A stretch of DNA of 64,000 nucleotides, taken from NCBI RefSeq assembly GCF_000717715.1, contig NZ_JOAI01000007.1, forward strand, positions 115,844-179,843, read 5' to 3'. Positions 45,012-53,980 of this stretch are shown in pieces. Made by a program: the position numbers and the translations under genes. This stretch comes from Streptomyces sp. NRRL B-24484 (GTDB lineage: Bacteria > Actinomycetota > Actinomycetes > Streptomycetales > Streptomycetaceae). Within the stretch, counting starts at the first letter, position 1. Every line of letters starts with the position of its first letter. Under the pieces are notes generated by a model. The model had not been told where the DNA came from. It did not search any database and was given only the letters and a program-made list of their open reading frames with translations.

Positions 45012-47960
45012 ATGAAAAGAAAGGCTTCAGGGCGCAGCCGGCTGGGAGGAGCAGTGTGCCTGCTCGCGCTCGGCGTCGCGAACCTGTTCGCCGTGTCGCC
45101 GCCCGCAACGGCTGCGACCCCGGACACGACGGTGACGGTGGACGGAAACGGCACCGGCCGGACCTTCGACGGCATCGGTGCCGTCAGCGGCGGCGGCGGC
45201 AACTCGCGCCTGCTGATCGACTACCCGGAGCCCCAGCGGTCCCAGATCCTGGACTACATGTTCAAGCCGGGCTACGGCGCCGCTCTCCAGGTCCTCAAGG
45301 TCGAGATCGGAGGCGACACGAACTCCACCGACGGCGCGGAGGCCTCCCACGAGCACGTGCAGGGCCAGGTGCGGTGCGACACCGGCTACGAGTGGTGGCT
45401 GATGGAGCAGGCCAAGGCCCGCAACCCCGACATCAAGCTCGCCGCCCTCGCCTGGGGCGCGCCGGGCTGGGTCGGTTCCAACGGCAACATCTGGAACGCC
45501 AACGGCATCACCTACCTCAAGGACTGGCTCGGCTGCGCCAGGCAGAACGGACTGTCGATCGACTACCTCGGCGGTCGCAACGAGAGCGGCACCCCGGCCC
45601 CGACGTGGTTCCCGCAACTGCGCTCCGCGCTGAACACCGCCGGGTACGGCTCGGTGAAGCTCGTGGCGGACGACGACTGGCACGGCTTCCCGGTCAAGAG
45701 CGACACGACCGGCACCTGGCCCCTCCTCACGCAGATGGGGGCCTACCCCGACTTCGCCAACTCGGTGGACATCATCGGTCACCACTACCCGTGCGAGGGC
45801 ACCAACGGCGGCACCGGTGACACGGGCACCGCCTACAACTGCCCGGTTCCGGCCGCGGCCACCCAGTCCGGCAAGCCGATCTGGGCGAGCGAGAACGGCT
45901 CCCTGGACATGAACGCGGGCACCGCGCAGCAGATCCGCACCATCACCCGCGGCTACCTCGACGGGAAGATCACCGCGACGTTCAACTGGCCGCTCATCGC
46001 CGCGCTCTACCCCAACCTGCCGTTCAACACCGTGGGCCTGCTGCAGGCGGATCAGCCGTGGTCGGGGTACTACAACGTAGGCGCGACCGTGTGGTCGACC
46101 GCCCAGATCACCCAGGTCACCAAGCCGGGGTGGAAGTTCATCGACTCCGCCTCCGGATACCTCGACGGCGGCACCGGCAGCGCCACGTCGCCCGGCAGCT
46201 ACGTGACGCTCAAGTCGCCCACCGGGGGCGACTGGACCACCGTCGTGGAGACCAGCACCGCCACCGGCCCGCGGACCGTGCACCTCAACGTCACCGGCGG
46301 CCTGTCGACCGGCACCGTCCACGTCTGGGCGAGCAACCTGGCCTCCACCGACCCGTCGCAGTACTTCCTGCGGGGGACCGACATCACGCCGCAGAACGGC
46401 AGCTACTCCTTCACCGCGCAGCCCGGCTACGTGTACTCGCTCACCACCACCACCGGACAGTCCAAGGGCAGCACCGCCCTGCCTCCGCAGGCCTCGCTGA
46501 CCCTGCCCTACAACGACAACTTCGACGGCTACGCGCTGCACAGCGAGGCCGCTCTCCTGGCCGACATGAACGGCTCCTTCGAGGTCGCCTCCTGCGGCGG
46601 CGGGCGAAGCGGCCAGTGCGTGCGTCAGATGGCCAACCAGACCCCGCTGCCGTGGGCGGGTAACAGCTCGCAGCCCTACACGCTGATGGGCGACGGCGGG
46701 TGGCGTGACTACACGATCGGCGTCGACACCCTGCTCGAACAGCCCGGAACGGTCCGCGTCATGGCCCGCGTCGGCGCGCAGTGGGGCGTCGCCAAGATCA
46801 ATGCGTACTCCCTGCAGGTGTCCGACCAGGGCGCCTGGTCCATCGTCAAGACCGATACCAACGGTACGACGACCAACCTCAGGTCCGGCACCACCACGGC
46901 GCTCGGCACCGGAACGTGGCACCACCTCGCCGTCACCGTCCAGGGCAGCACCATCACCGCCGCGGTCGACAACGTCACGGTCGGCTCCGCCACCGACGCG
47001 GCCTTCACCGCCGGGCAGGTCGGCCTGGCCCTGGGCGGCTACCAGACCCAGGAGTTCGACAACCTCACCATCAACCCGATCGGCCAGCTGCCGTCGGCCT
47101 ACACGTACCAGATCACCAGCCACGGGACCAAAATGGCCCTGGACCTCGCCGGCGACCCCACAGTGACGGGTGCAAAGACCGTACAGCAGCCCGTCAGCAG
47201 CACCGCCGACTCCCAGAAGTGGCAGCTGAGCGCCAGGAACGGCTCCTTCACCCTGACCGACGTCGCCAGCGGCGAGGTGCTCGACGTCCCCGGAAACAGC
47301 ACCACCGACGGCCTCCCGCTGGAGCAGTGGACGGCCAACGGCGGGGACAACCAGCACTGGCGCATCACCCCGACCGCGAACGGCTCCTACACCATCGCCA
47401 CCCGGCTCAGCAGCGGATACCTCCTGGACGTCTTCCGCGCCCTCCCCGACCCCGGCACGTCCATCGTGCAGTACCACAGCACCGGTCAGCCCAACCAGCA
47501 GTGGGACTTCACCCCCGTTCCCGCCGCCGGGGCCGGTTACAACCTCTCCAACGTCGCGAGCGGCCTGGTCATGGATATGTCGGGCGGCTCCCTCAACCCC
47601 GGCGGCAGCGCCATCCAGTGGACGCCAAACGGAGGCACCAACCAGGTGTGGGACCTGCACACCGCCGCCACCGCGGGCATGTTCACCATCACCAACCGCA
47701 TGTCCGGCCTGTGCCTGGACGTCGCCGGTTCCTCGACCGCCGACCAGGCCCAGATCCAGCAGCAGACCTGTGCCGTCGGCAGCCGCAGCCAGCAGTGGGC
47801 CTTCCAGCCGGCCGCCAACGGCCACTGGGCGCTGATCAACCTCAACAGCACCAAGGCCCTCGACACCGCCGGTTCCTCCACCGCCAGGGGCGCCAACATC
47901 GTCCAGCAGACCCCGAGCAGCACCGCCGTGACCCAGCAGTGGACGCTCATCCCCTCCTGA
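45012..47960 (+). CDS. Secreted GH59 beta-galactosidase (galactocerebrosidase-like) with tandem ricin-B domains
   Basis: This 982-residue protein has a signal peptide of about 35 residues (ending ATAAT). The GH59 catalytic barrel resembles animal GALC (GREFDGIGAVSGGG-like opening, SRLLIDYPEPQRSQILDYMF, LKVEIGGD). The acid/base is Glu191 in GGRNESG and the nucleophile Glu294 in IWASENGS. A GALC-type beta-sandwich and lectin region follows to about 690. Two ricin-B modules (about 696-835 and 841-982) should bind galactose-rich glycans. In soil actinomycetes such an enzyme most plausibly removes beta-galactose from plant galactans. GGAGGA lies 5 nt before ATG 45012. Confidence 0.9.
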   Translation: MKRKASGRSRLGGAVCLLALGVANLFAVSPPATAATPDTTVTVDGNGTGRTFDGIGAVSGGGGNSRLLIDYPEPQRSQILDYMFKPGYGAALQVLKVEIGGDTNSTDGAEASHEHVQGQVRCDTGYEWWLMEQAKARNPDIKLAALAWGAPGWVGSNGNIWNANGITYLKDWLGCARQNGLSIDYLGGRNESGTPAPTWFPQLRSALNTAGYGSVKLVADDDWHGFPVKSDTTGTWPLLTQMGAYPDFANSVDIIGHHYPCEGTNGGTGDTGTAYNCPVPAAATQSGKPIWASENGSLDMNAGTAQQIRTITRGYLDGKITATFNWPLIAALYPNLPFNTVGLLQADQPWSGYYNVGATVWSTAQITQVTKPGWKFIDSASGYLDGGTGSATSPGSYVTLKSPTGGDWTTVVETSTATGPRTVHLNVTGGLSTGTVHVWASNLASTDPSQYFLRGTDITPQNGSYSFTAQPGYVYSLTTTTGQSKGSTALPPQASLTLPYNDNFDGYALHSEAALLADMNGSFEVASCGGGRSGQCVRQMANQTPLPWAGNSSQPYTLMGDGGWRDYTIGVDTLLEQPGTVRVMARVGAQWGVAKINAYSLQVSDQGAWSIVKTDTNGTTTNLRSGTTTALGTGTWHHLAVTVQGSTITAAVDNVTVGSATDAAFTAGQVGLALGGYQTQEFDNLTINPIGQLPSAYTYQITSHGTKMALDLAGDPTVTGAKTVQQPVSSTADSQKWQLSARNGSFTLTDVASGEVLDVPGNSTTDGLPLEQWTANGGDNQHWRITPTANGSYTIATRLSSGYLLDVFRALPDPGTSIVQYHSTGQPNQQWDFTPVPAAGAGYNLSNVASGLVMDMSGGSLNPGGSAIQWTPNGGTNQVWDLHTAATAGMFTITNRMSGLCLDVAGSSTADQAQIQQQTCAVGSRSQQWAFQPAANGHWALINLNSTKALDTAGSSTARGANIVQQTPSSTAVTQQWTLIPS

Positions 47961-47982
47961 CGCACGGACCCCCTGCACGCCC

Positions 47983-48028
47983 AGGCCGACGGTCCGGCCC
48001 CCCACACCGGGGGCCGGACCGTCGGCCT
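47983..48028 (+). terminator. Strong hairpin after GH59
   Basis: A perfect 20-bp stem (AGGCCGACGGTCCGGCCCCC pairing with 48009-48028) with a 6-nt loop starts 23 nt after the stop codon. It is a typical GC-rich actinomycete terminator, without a U-tract. Confidence 0.8.
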
Positions 48029-49207
48029 CGGAGCGCCGCGCACGCATCCACGCCCGCCGCGCCGACCGGCCCTTCGGCAGTTGACGATCGGTCGGCAACC
48101 GGCGGGGTCGGTACGCAGTGCTCGACGGCGCCAGGCGGGGAGGTGCAGCCGCATCAGGTTGGGGGATTCTGTTGCATTTCATTGCCGACCTGTTGGATTT
48201 TCCCCTACACTGGCCGACAGGCACGACGAGAGGCGCCGGAGGCAGACCCAGCCGCCCACGCCGGTGGTCGTTCGCCCGGAGACCGCTGTGCGCCGTCGGC
48301 AACGCTTCCCGCGCGGTAGCCGACAGCATCTGCGTGCCCGCGCCCACACATCCAGGGCGTTGGTGGCCGGTGCTCCCGACGTCGGGGCCACAGCTCGCGG
48401 GCCCCTCCGCCCGGCCCACCGGCAACTGCTGGGCAGTCGCCGCGAGGCCCTGGGATTCCATCGAAGGACGAGTCGCCCATGCATGTGCCCGGCTCCCCGC
48501 GGAAATCGCTCGTGTCGAATCATCGGACCTGCCGAATGTCCGCCGGGACGACAGAACGGCGCGGCTTGCGAACGGCGGCCGGGACGCTGTTCCGCGGCCG
48601 CCGCGAATGGCAGCGGTCCGAATGTGCCGAGCAGGCACATCGACGAAACCTGACACCGTCCACCGCGCCTCCGGCCCCGACCGTGCCCGTGAGGAGAGGT
48701 GGCGGTGGCCCTCCCGTCAAGGTCCGGGCCCGCCGGCACCGGCCCTCCGGGTCCGGCCCGGACGGCCGCCGTCCAGGGCCCTACCCAGGGAATACCTACG
48801 TCTCCGCGGGCAGTACCCACCGCGTCCCCCGACTGCGCGTTCCGAAGCACGCACATGTCACCCATCTCAGGCAACGGCTATACCCACGCGATATGAAAAA
48901 GACATCGTAATCCTGTTCCTCGGCCGTGGCCCCGGACCCTCGGGCGGGTTTTCATAGAAACGAGCCGGAAAAAACAATCCACCGAACGGCATACCGGCCG
49001 CATCCCCCACGGGACATCGCAGCACGTATTTCCTGAATCGGCCGGGCGAAACCCGGTGCCGCAGCACCACGGGATTTCGTGCACCCCGTCCCGCCCTGCC
49101 TGAACACCCAGCCGCCGCGGCACCAGCCCCCGGACCCGTGCACCGACCACGGGCCCACGGCACCCTGCGCGCCTGCGACGGCACGAGCACCACGCCGGGA
49201 GACCGCC
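48029..49207. other. Long gene-free stretch with weak operator-like repeats
   Basis: About 1.2 kb with no supported gene; ORFs crossing it are Arg/Pro-rich shadows. A weak version of the GTTGATT motif occurs at 48171-48200 (GTTGCATTTC, ATTGCCGACC, TGTTGGATTT at about 10-bp steps), hinting at a lost or distant target. Nothing else was recognised. Confidence 0.4.
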
Positions 49208-49690
49208 ATGACCACCGCCCGCGACCTCGAACAGGTCGGCGACCAGAGCGCCGGACCGCACCCCATGTGTTCCCGAGCCGCCTGCGCCACGGCCGCCGCC
49301 GAGGCGTCCGTCCCGCAGATGCGTCGATTCGTGCTGTACTGCGTCCGCCATCTCGGCCTGTCCGAGAACACCTGCGACACGGCCTGCCTGGTCGTCAGCG
49401 AGCTGGTGACCAACGCCGTCCTGCACAGCGGCAGCCACTCGGTCGCGGTCCTGGTCGCCATCGGACCGGAGCACCTGCTCATCTCGGTGCGCGACTGCGG
49501 ATGCTGGCGCGAACGGCCCGAAGCCCGTCGCAGCGGCGCCGACGCCGACGCCCCCTGCGGGCGGGGCCTGGAGCTGGTCCGGGCGCTGACCGACCGCTGC
49601 ACGGTCGCGTCCGGTCCCACCGGCACTCTCGTCGAGGCCTGCGTGCGGCTCCCCGCGGCGCGGTCCGCCCACCCGGAGGAGGAACGATGA
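49208..49690 (+). CDS. HATPase_c_2 anti-sigma-type ATP-binding protein
   Basis: This 160-residue GHKL protein has CLVVSELVTNAVLHS (N box), LLISVRDCGCW (G1) and CGRGLELVRALTDRC (G2). It is rich in Cys (nine or so), including ENTCDTACLV and HPMCSRAACATAA, which may give redox sensitivity. It starts at ATG 49208 behind GGGAGA and overlaps the ROK regulator by 4 nt. The pair is probably a regulatory unit of the sugar locus, but no sigma partner is nearby. Confidence 0.85.
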   Translation: MTTARDLEQVGDQSAGPHPMCSRAACATAAAEASVPQMRRFVLYCVRHLGLSENTCDTACLVVSELVTNAVLHSGSHSVAVLVAIGPEHLLISVRDCGCWRERPEARRSGADADAPCGRGLELVRALTDRCTVASGPTGTLVEACVRLPAARSAHPEEER

Positions 49691-50889
49691 CGGCGGGGAC
49701 GGGCGCCGAAGGGCCCCGATCGGCCACCCACGGGCAGGCGCGGCGGCGGGCGTCCCACCGGGCGCTGCTGCTCCGGATCCTCCGCCGCAACGGCCCCGCG
49801 ACCCGGCAGGAACTCGTCCGGCAGAGCGGTCTGTCGCTCACCACCGTCGCAAGCCTGGTGGCCGAGCTGGAGTCGCACGGTCAGGTCACCCAGACGGCCA
49901 TCCCGCACGGCCGGTCCGGCCGCCGGCCGGTCCTCGTCTCCTTCGACCGGACCGCCGGCGCTGCCCTGGCCGTCGACATCGGCCCGCGCCGGCTGGCGGT
50001 GGCCGTGGGCAGCCGGTTGCACCCCGTCCTGGCGGAACGCCGGGTGGACCTTCCGTCCGGGCACGAGGCGCGGGCCACGGAGCGCCTGCTGCTGGCCTGC
50101 ATCGACCAGGTACTGACCGATGCCCGGGTCGGCCCGGAGGTCCTGCTCGGCGCGGCCCTCGCGCTGCCCGGAGCCAGCCGCCCGGACCGCGGCTGCCCGC
50201 CGGTCCTCGGCCCCGCGCAGGGCCTGTGGGCGGGAACCGTGGCGCGGATGGTGAGCCGGCGCTGGCAGATCCCCGTGGCCGTCGAGAGCAGTGCCGGCCT
50301 CGGCGCGCTCGCGGAGTCCTCCCGGGGTGAGGCCGCAGGCGCGCACACCGTGCTCAACGTCGCCTACAGCGGAGGCATCGAGGTGGGGATCGCGATCGGG
50401 GGGACCCTCCACCGCGGCCGCACGGGCCGCGCCGGGAGCCTCGGCCACCTGGTGGTCCGCCCCGGAGGCCGGTTCTGCCGATGCGGACGGCGCGGGTGCC
50501 TGGAGGCGTACCTGGACGACAAGGCCCTGCGGCGCGTGTTCGCGCGCGACCGCGGTGCTGCCGCTTCGGCGACGACGCGCCCGGGCCCAGGCCGGGTCAC
50601 GGATCTCGACACGGACGGCATCACCCTTCTCGCGGAGGCCGTGGCGACGGCGGTCCTGCTGCTCGACCCGTCGGTCATCGTGCTCGGCGGGGCACTTGCG
50701 CCGCTCGGTGAGCGACTGGCGGGGCCGCTGCGCTCGGCGCTGCGCGCACTGCCCTTCGACTCCACCGCGCTGGTGTTGTCCTCCACGCTCGGGGAGCGGG
50801 CGGCGCTCCTGGGAGGTGTGGAGCTGGTGCTGGCGGCAGCCGGTGATCCCGGGGAGTCTCCGGCCCCGGGCCCCGCCCGGGAAAGCTGA
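49687..50889 (+). CDS. ROK-family transcriptional regulator
   Basis: This 400-residue protein has an N-terminal winged HTH (RRNGPATRQELVRQSGLSLT, VASLVAELESHGQV) and a C-terminal ROK sugar-kinase fold. The latter has AALALPGAS, the GSLGHLVV segment and the zinc motif CRCGRRGCLEAYL. The kinase Asp/Gly ATP motifs are incomplete, as usual for ROK repressors that bind sugars without phosphorylating them. GGAGGAGG precedes ATG 49687. Located just before the GH27 gene, it is a candidate local regulator. Confidence 0.9.
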   Translation: MTAGTGAEGPRSATHGQARRRASHRALLLRILRRNGPATRQELVRQSGLSLTTVASLVAELESHGQVTQTAIPHGRSGRRPVLVSFDRTAGAALAVDIGPRRLAVAVGSRLHPVLAERRVDLPSGHEARATERLLLACIDQVLTDARVGPEVLLGAALALPGASRPDRGCPPVLGPAQGLWAGTVARMVSRRWQIPVAVESSAGLGALAESSRGEAAGAHTVLNVAYSGGIEVGIAIGGTLHRGRTGRAGSLGHLVVRPGGRFCRCGRRGCLEAYLDDKALRRVFARDRGAAASATTRPGPGRVTDLDTDGITLLAEAVATAVLLLDPSVIVLGGALAPLGERLAGPLRSALRALPFDSTALVLSSTLGERAALLGGVELVLAAAGDPGESPAPGPARES

Positions 50890-51195
50890 CGGCAGACGCC
50901 GGTGCGGCGCAGGGGGTGTGTCGGGTGTGCCGTGCCGATGGCCGGTCACGTGTCGCCAGATGCGGAAGCATCAGAATCAAACACCGATGAGCGCTCGCGT
51001 AGCGGGGGCGCCGATCGCTGACGGTCGGTCGAACCGGGGTTCCCGCCCTGTCGCACGCTGAACCCAAGTGCCATGTCCTGCTGGCACAATGAGGTGCCCG
51101 GCGGTGCGGAGCAGGAAGAGGGGAGTCGAGAAGCAGTGACGAACCGTTGCCGGTTGTCTTGACAAGCGGGACGGCCGGCCCGAGGCTCTCCACTG

Positions 51196-51212
51196 GTTGG
51201 TTCCGTTGGATT
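51196..51212 (+). promoter_or_regulatory. Partial DeoR-type operator before GH27
   Basis: GTTGGTT (51196) and GTTGGATT (51205), 9 bp apart, lie 40 bp before the GH27 start. It is weaker than the arrays at 44299 and 53517. The rest of the 362-bp gap after the ROK gene shows no gene. Confidence 0.45.
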
Positions 51213-51251
51213 CAGTGCCTTTGTGTGCTGATCACGTTCCGGGAGGCCCCC

Positions 51252-53405
51252 ATGACTCCGATCCTCCGCAGGAAACGACAGAAGAGTCGTCACAGGATCG
51301 CCGGCTTTGCCACCACCCTGGCCGTCCTGTGTGGCGGCGGTGCACTGAGTACGGCCGCCCTTGTCGGCCTGGGACTGGCCGCCGCCGCCCCTGCCGCCGC
51401 GCTCCAGAACTCACAGGCCGTCACCCCGCAGATGGGTTTCAACAACTGGAACTCCACCCACTGCCGGGCCGAGTTCGACGAGGCGATGGTGAAGGGCATC
51501 GCGGACATCTTCGTCTCCCAGGGGCTGAAGGCCGCCGGTTACACCTACGTCAACCTCGACGACTGCTGGGCGCTGCCGAACCGCGACGCGGGCGGCAACC
51601 TCGTCGCCGACCCGGTGCGCTTCCCCGACGGCATCAAGGCGGTCGCCGACTACGTCCACTCCAAGGGCCTGAAGTTCGGGCTCTACTCCAGTGCCGGCAC
51701 CAAGACCTGTGACGGGAGCGGATTCCCCGGCGGCCTCGGCCACGAGCAGCAGGACGCCAACCTGTGGGCGTCCTGGGGAGTGGACTACCTGAAGTACGAC
51801 AACTGCAACAACCAGGGCGTCGACGCCCAGCAGCGCTACAAGGCGATGGGTGACGCGCTCAGGGCCACCGGCCGCCCCATCCTCTACAGCATCTGCGAGT
51901 GGGGCAGCAGCCAGCCCTGGACCTGGGCCCAGGAGGTCGGCAACTCCTGGCGCACCACCGGCGACATCTCCGACTCCTGGTCGAGCATGATCACCATCGC
52001 GCACGCCAACCAGTCCCTCGCCGCGTACGCGGCCCCCGGCAGCTGGAACGACCCGGACATGCTGGAGGTCGGGAACGGCGGCATGACCGACACCGAGTAC
52101 CGCACCCACTTCAGCCTCTGGGCGCAGATGGCCGCTCCCCTGCTGATCGGCACCGACCTGCGCACCGCCACGCCGGCCACCCTGGCCATCCTCACCAACA
52201 CCGACGTCATCGCCGTCGACCAGGACCCGCTGGGGCGCCAGGGCACCGTGCTCGCCGACGACAACGGCCTGGTGGTGATGAGCAGGCCGCTCGCCGACGG
52301 CTCCCGCGCCGTCACCCTGACCAACGAGACCGCCACCGCCGGGACGATCTCCACCACCGCCGCGGCCGCCGGCATCGGCGGCGCCGCCTCGTACACCCTG
52401 AAGGACCTCTGGTCCAAGCAGACCACCACCACGACCGGGGCGATCAGTGCCTTGGTCCCCTCGCACGGCACGGTGATGTTCCGGGTCACCCCGAGCGCGC
52501 CGACCGCACTGACCACCGGCCTGTACCAGCTCGGCGACCTGGCCTGGACCTCCGCCGTCGGCGGCTGGGGCCCGGTCGAGCGCAACCACAGCAACGGCGA
52601 GACCGCACCGGGTGACGGACGGACCCTCACCATCGGCGGCGCCACCTACGCCAAGGGCCTCGGCGTGCATGCCCCCTCCGACATCCGCTACCACCTCGGC
52701 GGCACCTGCACGAGCCTCACCGTCGACGTTGGAGTCGACGACGAGGTCGGGAACAGCGGGGCGGTGGACTTCCAGGTATACCGCGACAGCACCCTGGTCG
52801 CGGACAGCGGAATCCGCCGCGGCACCGACCCCGCCCTGCGCCTGACCGCCGACCTCACCGGCGGCAACGACCTCCGGCTGGTGGTCACCGACGGCGGCGA
52901 CGGCAAGAACTACGACCACGCCGACTGGGCCGCGGCTCGTGTCGGGTGCGGCAGCGTGCCTTCGGCCGGCACGCACGCCCTGAGCGACCTGACGTGGACC
53001 TCCGCGCTCAACGGCTGGGGCCCGGTCGAGCCGAACCGCAGCAATGGCGAGACCGCGCCCGGCGACGGACGGACCCTCACCATCGGCGGCGCCACGTACG
53101 CCAAGGGCCTCGGCACCCATGCCACCTCGACCGTCACCTACTACCTCGGCGGCAGGTGCACCGCGCTGAGTACCGACGCAGGCGTGGACGACGAGGTCGG
53201 CAACAACGGCTCGGTGGACTTCCAGATCCTCGCTGACGGCGTCAAGGTCGCCGACAGTGGAACGGTCACCGGCAGCGGCGCAGCCGTGCACCTCAACGCC
53301 CCGCTCACCGGCGCCTACGAGCTGACCCTGCAGGTCGGGCCCGCAGACGGCGGCAACGCCTACGACCACGCGGACTGGGCGGCGCCCCAGCTGACCTGTT
53401 CGTGA
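51252..53405 (+). CDS. Secreted GH27 alpha-galactosidase / beta-L-arabinopyranosidase with two NPCBM domains
   Basis: This 717-residue protein has a signal peptide of about 50 residues and a GH27 barrel (TPQMGFNNWNSTHC, VNLDDCWALP). The nucleophile is Asp183 in LKYDNC and the predicted acid/base Asp238 in TTGDISDSW. Two NPCBM domains follow, each with GWGPVE, NGETAPGDGRTLTIGGATYA and KGLG. The usual substrate-binding Asp in the YSDAG loop is Ser147 (YSSAG). That may shift specificity from alpha-galactose to beta-L-arabinopyranose. Either activity would strip side-chain ends from arabinogalactan. GGGAGG lies upstream of ATG 51252. Confidence 0.9.
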   Translation: MTPILRRKRQKSRHRIAGFATTLAVLCGGGALSTAALVGLGLAAAAPAAALQNSQAVTPQMGFNNWNSTHCRAEFDEAMVKGIADIFVSQGLKAAGYTYVNLDDCWALPNRDAGGNLVADPVRFPDGIKAVADYVHSKGLKFGLYSSAGTKTCDGSGFPGGLGHEQQDANLWASWGVDYLKYDNCNNQGVDAQQRYKAMGDALRATGRPILYSICEWGSSQPWTWAQEVGNSWRTTGDISDSWSSMITIAHANQSLAAYAAPGSWNDPDMLEVGNGGMTDTEYRTHFSLWAQMAAPLLIGTDLRTATPATLAILTNTDVIAVDQDPLGRQGTVLADDNGLVVMSRPLADGSRAVTLTNETATAGTISTTAAAAGIGGAASYTLKDLWSKQTTTTTGAISALVPSHGTVMFRVTPSAPTALTTGLYQLGDLAWTSAVGGWGPVERNHSNGETAPGDGRTLTIGGATYAKGLGVHAPSDIRYHLGGTCTSLTVDVGVDDEVGNSGAVDFQVYRDSTLVADSGIRRGTDPALRLTADLTGGNDLRLVVTDGGDGKNYDHADWAAARVGCGSVPSAGTHALSDLTWTSALNGWGPVEPNRSNGETAPGDGRTLTIGGATYAKGLGTHATSTVTYYLGGRCTALSTDAGVDDEVGNNGSVDFQILADGVKVADSGTVTGSGAAVHLNAPLTGAYELTLQVGPADGGNAYDHADWAAPQLTCS

Positions 53406-53516
53406 CCCCGCGCCCTCGGCCGGTCCTGCAGCCCCACGGCCGCAGGACCGGCTTCGGCATGCCCGGCGACCCGAACCGTCACTCCGGACCCGCCGGCGGG
53501 TCCGCGTCGGGCCGTG

Positions 53517-53546
53517 GTTTGACCATGTTGATTTCTGTTGGATATT
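53517..53546 (+). promoter_or_regulatory. DeoR-type operator array before the mutase operon
   Basis: GTTTGA (53517), GTTGATT (53527) and GTTGGATATT (53537) repeat at exactly 10-bp intervals. The last unit may double as a promoter element. It lies 44 bp before the small gene at 53590. Confidence 0.7.
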
Positions 53547-53589
53547 CTCCGTCACGTCGGCCGCGGACCACGCACCAGGCGGAGCATCC

Positions 53590-53883
53590 ATGGCATACGC
53601 GTCCTCTCCCACCGGCGGCACCCCGAGCCCGGGCACACCGCGCACCGTCACCGCGGCCGATCGGATGTGGCTGGTCACCCTGAACACCCGACACCCGGGC
53701 GGCGGGCAGGGCGCGCACACGTTCGTGGAGCGGGCCGCGACCGAGGGCCAGGCCGTCCGTGCGGCACTGCACCGCTCCTCGACCGAGGCGGCGGTGCGGC
53801 ACCGGCGGGATGCGGCGCTCCACCCGGCAACTCCGCCGGTCGTCGAGGCCTGGCGGAGTTCCGGCGCCCGGACCCCGGGCTGA
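53590..53883 (+). CDS. Small hypothetical protein of the mutase operon
   Basis: This 97-residue protein is not recognised. Its N-terminus is Ser/Pro/Gly-rich. The middle reads MWLVTLNTRHPGGGQGAHTF, VERAATEGQAVRAALHRSS and is mostly predicted helix, with an Arg-rich end. ATG 53590 has GGCGGAG 5 nt upstream. It is the first gene after the 10-bp operator array and precedes the phosphoglucomutase-like gene by about 100 bp. Confidence 0.5.
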   Translation: MAYASSPTGGTPSPGTPRTVTAADRMWLVTLNTRHPGGGQGAHTFVERAATEGQAVRAALHRSSTEAAVRHRRDAALHPATPPVVEAWRSSGARTPG

Positions 53884-53980
53884 CCGACTCCCGGCAGGAC
53901 CGGCGGGCCGGGGCGCACGCGCCCCGTGCCGGTGTGCCCCGGGACGACCGAAACCCGTTGCTCCCACCGAGGACACCACG

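Noticed and set aside
45027..48656. 1209-codon minus-strand ORF across GH59
   Set aside because: Shadow of the GH59 gene; no coherent domain and no ribosome-binding site.
48118..48957. 279-codon ORF after GH59
   Set aside because: Composition is Arg/Pro/Ala-rich without periodicity or domain, and no ribosome site; treated as non-coding.
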